Shown one piece after another: positions 1 to 4,331 of a stretch of DNA of 5,587 nucleotides; position 1 is the stretch's first letter; each line of letters begins with the position of its first letter. Under the pieces are notes generated by a model. The model had not been told where the DNA came from. It saw only the letters and a program-made list of their open reading frames with translations, and did not search any database. Position numbers and translations under genes: made by a program. This DNA is from an uncultured Clostridia bacterium (GTDB taxonomy: Bacteria; Bacillota; Clostridia; Oscillospirales; Acutalibacteraceae). The stretch is taken from contig CAMVBD010000123.1 of NCBI GenBank assembly GCA_947165615.1, forward strand, positions 1 to 5,587, in the 5' to 3' direction.

Positions 1-547
1 AGGGCTCCGGGATCTTGAACACGTCGCCGTAAAGGCCGTTGAAGCGCACGGCGATGTCGCGCGCCAGCTCGAGGTGCTGCTTCTGGTCGTCGCCCACCGG
101 CACCTGATCGGGATTATAAAGCAGAATATCCGCCGCCATGAGGATGGGATAGGTGAACAGCCCGACGTTGACGTTGTCCGCGTGCTGCTTGGACTTGTCC
201 TTGAACTGGGTCATGCGGGAGGCTTCGCCGAAGGCCGTGTAGCAGTTGAGGATCCACGCAAGCTGGGCGTGCGCGGGCACGTGGCTTTGCAGAAAGATGA
301 TATTTTTTTCGGGGTCGAGGCCGAGGGCCAAGAGCCACGCGTACATTTCGACCGAGCGGCGGCGAAGATCCGCCGGGGCGTTGCGCACGGTCAGGGCGTG
401 CAGGTCCGCCACGCCGAAAATGCAGTCGTTTTCCGCCGCCATCTGCCGCCAGTTGCGGAATGCCCCAAGATAGTTGCCGAGCGTGGGCGTGCCCGAGGAC
501 TGCACAAAACTGAGCACTCTGTTCTGCTTTTCGGTCGTGTTTTCCAT
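1..547 (-). CDS. trpS: Tryptophanyl-tRNA synthetase, N-terminal part (runs off the left edge)
   Basis: TrpS is a cytoplasmic class I aminoacyl-tRNA synthetase that activates tryptophan with ATP and charges tRNA-Trp. Reading the minus strand from the ATG at 547 gives 182 residues with no stop before the window edge; the family is usually about 330-350 aa, so roughly half is visible. The protein follows the E. coli TrpS pattern closely: TLGN at residues 22-25 (the HIGH-type ATP-binding motif, TIGN in E. coli), then [16 protein letters not shown] (47-55), [10 protein letters not shown] (86-95), [19 protein letters not shown] (101-119), [16 protein letters not shown] (129-144, containing the conserved Asp140) and [20 protein letters not shown] (150-169). 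The KMSKS loop and anticodon-binding region would lie outside the window. The start is supported by a GGAGGG Shine-Dalgarno at 555-560, seven bases before the ATG, and by a good promoter just upstream. Identity is very secure. Being cut by the window edge, whether the gene is complete cannot be judged. Confidence 0.97.
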   Translation of the reverse strand, partial: MENTTEKQNRVLSFVQSSGTPTLGNYLGAFRNWRQMAAENDCIFGVADLHALTVRNAPADLRRRSVEMYAWLLALGLDPEKNIIFLQSHVPAHAQLAWILNCYTAFGEASRMTQFKDKSKQHADNVNVGLFTYPILMAADILLYNPDQVPVGDDQKQHLELARDIAVRFNGLYGDVFKIPEP

Positions 548-577
548 AACGGTCCCTCCGTAAAAAATGTTTTCTAA

Positions 578-606
578 AGCATAGCACAAACAAAGCCGAA
601 AATCAA
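578..606 (-). promoter_or_regulatory. Sigma-A type promoter of trpS
   Basis: On the minus strand a -35 box TTGATT (601-606) and a -10 box TATGCT (578-583) are separated by exactly 17 bases. Each box differs from the vegetative consensus at one or two positions. The expected transcription start is near 571, giving a leader of only about 24 bases before the trpS ATG, just enough for the GGAGGG ribosome binding site. The site sits between the terminator of the preceding lipoprotein gene and trpS, as an independent promoter should. Confidence 0.75.
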
Positions 607-617
607 GCCCTTTCGCC

Positions 618-627
618 GGACCGGTCC
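618..627. promoter_or_regulatory. Perfect 10-base palindrome upstream of the trpS promoter (possible operator)
   Basis: GGACCGGTCC is its own reverse complement. It lies 11 bases upstream of the -35 box of the trpS promoter and just downstream of the T-tract that ends the lipoprotein transcript. The symmetry and position would suit a dimeric DNA-binding protein, but a 10-base GC-rich palindrome can arise by chance and no regulator is recognised here. It has no following T-tract and is too short to be a convincing terminator. Confidence 0.25.
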
Positions 628-632
628 TTTGA

Positions 633-670
633 GAAAACAAAAACAGATCCGCCGGATCGACGGGTCTGTT
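633..670 (-). terminator. Intrinsic terminator after the lipoprotein gene
   Basis: On the minus strand AACAGACCCG (670-661) pairs with CGGATCTGTT (651-642) in a 10-base stem with one C-A mismatch and a nine-base loop. It is followed directly by a T-rich run, TTTTTGTTTT including the end of the stem. It begins five bases after the TAA of the lipoprotein gene. It separates that gene from trpS, which has its own promoter. Confidence 0.85.
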
Positions 671-675
671 CTCAT

Positions 676-1011
676 TTATTCCCGGTTTTCGTCAGACGTG
701 TCCGACACGCGTCCGTATTCGTCCAATCGTTCCGACGCGTTTGTCACGGCGTCTCTGGCGGCGTCCGCCGCGTCGGACATCCCTTCGCTCACCTTTTCGC
801 CGACCTTCGACGCGCCCTCGCTGAGTTTTTCCCCGGCGTCGGAGAGTCCTTCGCTCACCTTTTCCCCGACCTTGGACGCGCCTTCGCTGACAGAATCCAG
901 CCCGTCGTCGATCTTATCGCCGAGGTCGCGCGTATCGTTCCGTTTGCAGGCGGAGAGCCCGCACGTCAGCGCCAGCAGCGCCGCCGCGGCGCAAAGAACA
1001 GGTTTTTTCAT
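676..1011 (-). CDS. Small lipoprotein with 11-residue (hendecad) repeats, function unknown
   Basis: A 111-residue predicted lipoprotein. Residues 1-21 form a signal peptide (MKK, then an Ala/Leu-rich core) ending in the lipobox LSAC with Cys22 as the lipidation site, so the mature protein should be anchored on the outer face of the cytoplasmic membrane. Residues 42-85 are four 11-residue units in alternating pairs: [44 protein letters not shown]. Small or hydrophobic residues recur every 3-4 positions among charged ones, which fits an extended amphipathic helix or right-handed coiled coil; known proteins with 11-residue periodicity include LEA-type and synuclein-type helices, but I infer no homology. 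The tail (86-111) is highly charged. I chose the ATG at 1011 over the in-frame GTG at 1020 because the AGGGGG Shine-Dalgarno (1019-1024) overlaps that GTG and is correctly spaced for the ATG. Upstream lies the heptamer array (1027-1103); downstream is a strong terminator. No promoter is evident between it and ypeB. Confidence 0.85.
   Translation of the reverse strand: MKKPVLCAAAALLALTCGLSACKRNDTRDLGDKIDDGLDSVSEGASKVGEKVSEGLSDAGEKLSEGASKVGEKVSEGMSDAADAARDAVTNASERLDEYGRVSDTSDENRE
782..890 (-). repeat. 66-bp periodic repeat inside the lipoprotein gene
   Basis: Bases 782-824 and 848-890 match at 40 of 43 positions with a 66-base offset. This corresponds to the pair of hendecads (22 residues) duplicated in the protein. 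The near identity in DNA, not just in protein, points to a fairly recent internal duplication, and repeat number could vary between strains by recombination or slippage. Confidence 0.85.
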
Positions 1012-1014
1012 ATG

Positions 1015-1025
1015 GTTCACCCCCT
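1015..1025 (-). promoter_or_regulatory. Ribosome binding site that fixes the lipoprotein start
   Basis: The minus strand reads AAAGGGGGTGAACCAT then ATG at 1011. The purine block pairs well with the 16S rRNA tail and lies about 6-8 bases before this ATG, while it overlaps the alternative GTG at 1020, which is therefore unlikely to be used. The heptamer array ends one base upstream of this site. Confidence 0.65.
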
Positions 1026-1026
1026 T

Positions 1027-1103
1027 TCGTGGGTCGTGGGTCGTGGGTCGTGGCTCGTGGCTCGTGGCTCGTGGCTCGTGGGTCGTGGCTCGTGACTCGT
1101 GAG
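1027..1103. repeat. Heptamer tandem array, 11 units of TCGTGGG/TCGTGGC
   Basis: Read on the plus strand, eleven consecutive 7-base units start at 1027, 1034, 1041, 1048, 1055, 1062, 1069, 1076, 1083, 1090 and 1097. The first nine are TCGTGG followed by G or C; the last two drift to TCGTGAC and TCGTGAG. On the minus strand the units read CCACGA with a variable base. The array occupies the 5' flank of the lipoprotein gene, ending one base from its ribosome binding region. A 7-base unit is not a multiple of three, which argues against it being coding sequence. Confidence 0.95.
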
Positions 1104-1136
1104 TCGGTCGTTGCAGTGGCCTCTGGGGTCTCGCCT

Positions 1137-1191
1137 GCCGGCTTCGGTCGGCGCTTCTCAGCCTGCGGCTGAGAGGTCCCCACCGGGGACC
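1137..1191. repeat. Cluster of three consecutive hairpins between ypeB and the lipoprotein gene
   Basis: Three inverted repeats are packed within 55 bases. The first is GCCGGC (1137-1142), a TTCG loop, then GTCGGC (1147-1152). The second is TCTCAGCC (1156-1163), a three-base loop, then GGCTGAGA (1167-1174), a perfect 8-base stem. The third is GGTCCCC (1175-1181), a three-base loop, then GGGGACC (1185-1191), a perfect 7-base stem. The first contains one G-T pair on the plus strand, a G-U wobble in RNA; the same pair is a C-A mismatch on the minus strand. It also has a C(UUCG)G loop only on the plus strand. The fold is therefore better in a plus-strand transcript, opposite to all neighbouring genes. 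No T-tract follows on the minus strand, so these are not an ordinary terminator for ypeB. Possibly a dispersed structured repeat element. Confidence 0.8.
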
Positions 1192-1207
1192 CGCGCCCCC
1201 TGGTCTC

Positions 1208-2547
1208 TTACTTCGTCAGCGTTCCCCCGTCGGCATAGAGAAGCAGCAGCAGGTCCGCCTCACGCCCGGTCGTCACGTCCACGTAGACCAGCACGTCGTT
1301 ATCCTCGGGGGTTTTACACAGGATTTCGTACGCCCAGACTTCTCCCCCGCCGGGTGTGGGGATCAGCGCAAAGTCCGTGCTTTGCGGCGTCAGGTCCGGG
1401 CTCAGTACGCCCTTGGCCTCGTCCTCGGAAAGAGACGGTTCCGGCGGCGTGCGCGGGACGTGGTTCATCACGTAGTCGGCGGCGTCCATGGACACGACCT
1501 TTTTGTCGGACAGCGACACGCCGACTTTGATCAGATCCGGATAGACCGTGTAGTCTCCGGCTGTTCCGGCAAAATTGAGGCAGCATATGCCGTCGGACGT
1601 AAAGGAATAGGTCGGCGTCATATCGGCATAGCCCAGTTTTTTCAAAAAGGCCGCCGCCGTTTTTTCGGCGTCACGCGCCGAGTAGACAGCCCTCCCCGCC
1701 GTTGCGTCCGACAGGATGCTTAAAACAAAGCCGCCGTTTTTGGTGACCGAAACGCGCCGGTCGCCCGTAGAAAATGATAGCACGGGAGTTTTCCTTCGCT
1801 GTCCTCTTCGCGCATCAGATAGGCGGGATCAACGTCGAGGGCTTTTGCCGCGACCGTCTTTGCCTTGGATTCGGACACGGGTTCCGCCGCTTTCAGAAGC
1901 CGGGACTCCTTGCTCATGATATGGTCGGAAAAAGGTCCGTCGTAAATCAGCGTGGGATAATCCTTGAGGCTGTCCTCCGTCTCGGTCGCCGCTGTGATAA
2001 AACTGACCCGGTCCGCGTCCCCGGCGTCAAGGTCCAGCAGCCCTTCTTTGATCTCGTCAAACGAAAACAGGCCCGCGTCCAAAAGGGAGATCATATAGGA
2101 AAACCGTTCTTTGAGGTCCGAAGCGTACCCTCGCAGGCTCGCGAGCGTCTGCCGCTCCCCGTCCGTCACCGTCTCGCCGCGCTCGGCCTTTTTTTGCAGG
2201 GCGGCGGTATACTCCCCGACCTGCGAAATAAACTTATAGACGTTTGAAAGCGGCGCGTCCCCCGCTGAAAGCGCGGCAAGGCCCGTCTTTGCGCCGAGCG
2301 CCTCGGCGTGCAGATCGGACGACAAACCGGCAAGCATTCCCGCCGTCCCCGCCCACGACGCCTTTTGCAGCGTGGTTTCGATCTCCGCCAGATAATCGCA
2401 CACCTGCGAAAGCGCGCGGCCGCGCACCGCGTCTTTTTCATAAGTCAGTCTTCTGACCGTCAGGCTTCCCCACAGTCCCCACGCGGTAAAAGCGACCAAC
2501 GCCGCCAGCGAAAAGGACAGAATGCGTATCTTTGTTCGTCTTTTCAT
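1208..2547 (-). pseudogene. ypeB: Spore germination protein YpeB, interrupted by a one-base frameshift
   Basis: YpeB is a spore inner-membrane protein that supports assembly and stability of the cortex-lytic enzyme SleB; its C-terminal half carries PepSY-type domains. Rejoining two reading frames gives 446 aa, close to the 450 aa of B. subtilis YpeB. Visible are an N-terminal membrane anchor (about 8-29), a helical region (35-200), then PepSY-like units around AEPVSESKAKTVAAKAL (221-237), AAFLKKLGY (298-306) with YPDLIKVGVSLSDKKVVS (335-352), and PSLSEDEAKGVLSPDL (370-385). These match B. subtilis YpeB landmarks such as AFLKKNGF, YPEGIRIKVAL and ITEAQARQKLNPKL. The frame changes after residue 259 within the four-base run at 1771-1774: the first frame then runs to a stop at 1720 (275 aa product), while the conserved continuation STGDRRVSVTKNGG lies in the other frame. 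One missing base explains it. The start is taken at 2547 (MKRRTKIR); an in-frame ATG at 2556 is also possible and neither has a strong Shine-Dalgarno. No sleB is adjacent. The gene identity is firm; whether it is truly inactive or a sequencing error is open. Confidence 0.88.
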
Positions 2548-2574
2548 TTGTCTCATTCTTTCGTCGTTTTTCCT

Positions 2575-2603
2575 TAGTGTGCGCGGCAAAACACCCGCTA
2601 TCA
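2575..2603 (-). promoter_or_regulatory. Candidate sporulation (sigma-G/F-like) promoter of ypeB
   Basis: The minus strand carries CACACTA (2575-2581), one mismatch from the sigma-G-type -10 CATACTA. Seventeen bases upstream is TGATA (2599-2603), a partial match to a sigma-G-type -35. ypeB must start transcription here because a strong terminator lies immediately upstream, and no good sigma-A promoter is visible in the gap. In Bacillus, sleB-ypeB is transcribed in the forespore by sigma-G, so the assignment is plausible, but the match is short and imperfect. Confidence 0.3.
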
Positions 2604-2617
2604 TTAGAAAAATCTGC

Positions 2618-2644
2618 AAAAAAAAGAGACCCCGAAGGGCCTCT
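2618..2644 (-). terminator. Strong intrinsic terminator after the Pro/Tyr-rich membrane protein gene
   Basis: On the minus strand AGAGGCCC (2644-2637), loop TTCG, and GGGTCTCT (2632-2625) form an 8-base stem with one G-U pair and a C(UUCG)G tetraloop, followed directly by a run of T (2625-2618). It starts 15 bases after the stop of the gene at 2660. It insulates ypeB from the genes upstream and shows that the open frame running leftward from 2748 is not the true ypeB start. Confidence 0.95.
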
Positions 2645-2659
2645 TGCAAAATCATGTGT

Positions 2660-3394
2660 TTATGCCTCGGGCGTCTCGTCCGGCGCGGGAGCAACAGGGT
2701 CCGTAAACACGGGCTGCCCTGCGGGCGCAACGGGAGGCTGCGGCGCATAGACGGGCTGCGCGTACGGTTGTCCCACGGGCGCCTGCGGGTTTACGGACGC
2801 GGGACTATACGCGGGAGGGGCATAAGAAGGCGCCTGATTATACGCGGGTGCGGGTCCGTATACGGGAGGCTGATGATAAGCCGGCGCCGTGTTGTACGTC
2901 TGCGCGGGATTGTAGGCGGGTGCGGGCTGTCCGTAAGCCGGATTCGGATTGTAGGCGGGCGCGGCAGGCTGATAACCGGCAGGCTGATACCCGGGAGCGG
3001 CGGGGGCAGGGACGGCGCCTTTTTTGTGTTTGGCGCTGGAGACCGTGCTGACGATGGAGAACACGACGGACAGCAGCCGGATCACAATCTGCGAAACACC
3101 GGAAACGGTATTGAGGATCCCGAGGATCCGGATATCTCTGTATTGCCAGTTGTCATCGTAATAATAAGCGTTTGTGAGCCTGTTGCTCATGATGCTCAAA
3201 ACGATCATAAAGGCAATGTACAGAACCACCGTCAGGACAAAAAAGACAGTCGCGGCGATAAACAGCCCCTTGCGGCTTTTATCGGACCGGACGAAAAACA
3301 CGACGGCAAGGACGTACAAAACGACGGCGATCACAAGAAACACGAGACTGATGATGGAAAAAACAGACATGATCGATGCGGCAGTAGCTGACAT
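2660..3394 (-). CDS. Small integral membrane protein with Pro/Tyr/Ala/Gln-rich repetitive tail, function unknown
   Basis: A 244-residue protein I do not recognise. Residues 11-35 and 44-68 are clear membrane helices joined by a short basic loop (RSDKSRKG). A Tyr/Asp-rich stretch (76-87) follows, then a third hydrophobic, probably membrane-associated helix (90-118) and a basic cluster AKHKK (121-125). Residues 126-244 are low complexity, dominated by Pro, Ala, Tyr and Gln with recurring PAYN, PAYG and PAYS motifs; the last residues are acidic. Such tails are usually disordered and can mediate weak multivalent binding. By the positive-inside rule the basic loop between helices 1 and 2 should be cytoplasmic; with three helices the tail would then be outside, with two it would be inside, so its side is uncertain. 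The ATG at 3394 is secure: AGGAGG (3401-3406) lies six bases upstream. It follows the TraX-family gene by 63 bases on the same strand and is closed by a strong terminator, so it may be the last gene of that unit. Confidence 0.85.
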   Translation of the reverse strand: MSATAASIMSVFSIISLVFLVIAVVLYVLAVVFFVRSDKSRKGLFIAATVFFVLTVVLYIAFMIVLSIMSNRLTNAYYYDDNWQYRDIRILGILNTVSGVSQIVIRLLSVVFSIVSTVSSAKHKKGAVPAPAAPGYQPAGYQPAAPAYNPNPAYGQPAPAYNPAQTYNTAPAYHQPPVYGPAPAYNQAPSYAPPAYSPASVNPQAPVGQPYAQPVYAPQPPVAPAGQPVFTDPVAPAPDETPEA

Positions 3395-3400
3395 AAAAAT

Positions 3401-3406
3401 CCTCCT
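3401..3406 (-). promoter_or_regulatory. Consensus Shine-Dalgarno of the Pro/Tyr-rich membrane protein gene
   Basis: AGGAGG on the minus strand, six bases from the ATG at 3394. It decides the start of the gene and suggests efficient translation. Confidence 0.9.
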
Positions 3407-3431
3407 CTTTGATTATGAAACGGCGGGACAG

Positions 3432-3459
3432 AAAACCGCCCTGCCGGATTTCCGGTTTT
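3432..3459 (-). terminator. Weak or partial terminator after the TraX-family gene
   Basis: On the minus strand AAAACCG (3459-3453) can pair with CGGTTTT (3438-3432) across a 14-base loop that can itself form a short CCGG/CCGG helix. The stem overlaps the stop codon of the TraX-family gene, and its only T-run (TTTT) is part of the stem, so it is a poor terminator and partial read-through into the next gene is likely. I found no convincing promoter in the 63-base gap (3395-3457); a CATAAT near 3408-3413 lacks a matching -35. Confidence 0.35.
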
Positions 3460-4318
3460 ACGCGGCAAAAAACAGAACGAACACGCCCCAAAGGAGCAGC
3501 AGGTGCGCGGGATAAAAGGCGTAGAAGACGAATTTGTTGATTTTCAGACTCCCCTTTTTGCCGTTGTATAGGATCAGCAGCGGGGCGGCCGCCACCGACC
3601 AGATCTCATAGGAATTGTATCTCGCCGTGGCGAAAATCTCCGGCATAAGACCGGTGCGACCCGAGACGTAGTGGAGTTCCTCCACCATAACGGACGCGCT
3701 TAAAATGACCGTGATCAGCAGGCACACGCCGACGATCCCGACGGCCTTGAGTTTGGAATTGGTCTGCAAAAACAGATAGAACAGGAATATACAGATCACG
3801 CCCATGGCGCCGTAGTCGGTTTTGAGCAGCTCCTCGGCGACGTAGGCAAAAACCAGCACGAACAGAAAAGACAGGGGCGCAAGACGCACCTTTTCGAGCA
3901 GCTGCAGCAGGGCGATGGACAGCAGGCCCAAAAACAGCGTAAAGAATACGTTTTGGTGTTCAAATTCGATGACGCCCGTCTTAAAGGACGTGCCGAACAG
4001 CGCCAGATCGAAGGGCACTTCCGACACGGCGGCAAAGACGCCGAGGCGCAACAGATACAGCCAGATGTTGTGCGTCTTTTTGGCGCCCTCCGCGATCAGA
4101 AACGCAAAGATCGGAAACGCCAGCCGCCCGACGGCACGAAGGACGTTCAGGCCGTCGTCCATGACAAGAAACGGAAACGCGGCGTCCAGACGCGCTTCAA
4201 AGACCACGGCAAAGTGGTCGATGAACATGGTGACGATCGCGATGAGTTTCAGGGTCGTCGCGCTCAGGCCGTGAAAGCCCGGGAAGGAAAAATAGTTGTC
4301 GTTTCGCTGCTTCGTCAT
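3458..4318 (-). CDS. TraX-family integral membrane protein
   Basis: A 286-residue polytopic membrane protein of the TraX family. The founder, TraX of the F plasmid, is required for N-acetylation of pilin; chromosomal members in Firmicutes are usually uncharacterised, so an acyl-transfer role here is inference. Family landmarks are visible: LKLIAIVTMFIDHFA (23-37, with the Asp34-His35 pair), LRAVGRLAFPIFAFLIAEG (60-78), YLLRLGVFAAVSEVPFDLALF (88-108), NVFFTLFLGLL (123-133), TDYGAMGV in the middle, and a C-terminal FYAFYPAHLLLLWG. About eight to nine hydrophobic segments are spread through the chain. Length is normal for the family. The start at 4318 is supported by AAAGGAG about five bases upstream. 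The stop of the upstream GPH transporter is 11 bases away and the Shine-Dalgarno overlaps it, so the two genes are probably co-transcribed and coupled in translation. No conjugation genes are nearby, so it is not part of a visible transfer region. Confidence 0.9.
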   Translation of the reverse strand: MTKQRNDNYFSFPGFHGLSATTLKLIAIVTMFIDHFAVVFEARLDAAFPFLVMDDGLNVLRAVGRLAFPIFAFLIAEGAKKTHNIWLYLLRLGVFAAVSEVPFDLALFGTSFKTGVIEFEHQNVFFTLFLGLLSIALLQLLEKVRLAPLSFLFVLVFAYVAEELLKTDYGAMGVICIFLFYLFLQTNSKLKAVGIVGVCLLITVILSASVMVEELHYVSGRTGLMPEIFATARYNSYEIWSVAAAPLLILYNGKKGSLKINKFVFYAFYPAHLLLLWGVFVLFFAA

Positions 4319-4323
4319 AAGCG

Positions 4324-4331
4324 CTCCTTTC
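4324..4331 (-). promoter_or_regulatory. Ribosome binding site of the TraX-family gene overlapping the transporter stop
   Basis: The minus strand reads GGCTGAAAGGAGCGCTT then ATG. The TGA (4332-4330) of the symporter abuts and partly overlaps the GAAAGGAG ribosome binding site. Ribosomes finishing the first gene would end on the start region of the second, the usual arrangement for translational coupling. Confidence 0.75.

Noticed and set aside
114..593. Minus-strand open frame of 159 codons starting at 593
   Set aside because: It is in a different frame from trpS over the same bases, spans the trpS promoter, and has Arg/His-rich shadow composition.
629..1102. Plus-strand open frame of 157 codons with Ser/Pro repeats and a WVVGRGS-type end
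   Set aside because: The repeats are the antisense image of the lipoprotein hendecads and of the non-coding heptamer array. The minus-strand frame has a signal peptide, lipobox, ribosome binding site and terminator.
1027..1191. CRISPR array
   Set aside because: The heptamers are directly tandem with no spacers, the hairpins differ from each other, and no cas gene is present.
1720..1783. Programmed -1 frameshift producing full-length YpeB
   Set aside because: The codons CAT TTT CTA at the switch do not match the X XXY YYZ slippery pattern, and YpeB is not known to need frameshifting; a missing base is simpler.
2548..2748. Upstream extension of ypeB to an ATG at 2748
   Set aside because: The extra codons cross a strong terminator and the end of the neighbouring gene; family length and the membrane anchor fit a start at 2547 or 2556.
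2522..3391. Plus-strand open frame of 289 codons rich in Arg and Gly
   Set aside because: It is antisense to the Pro/Tyr/Ala-rich membrane protein, whose composition keeps the opposite strand open. It has no good ribosome binding site, runs through the terminator at 2618-2644, and resembles no family.
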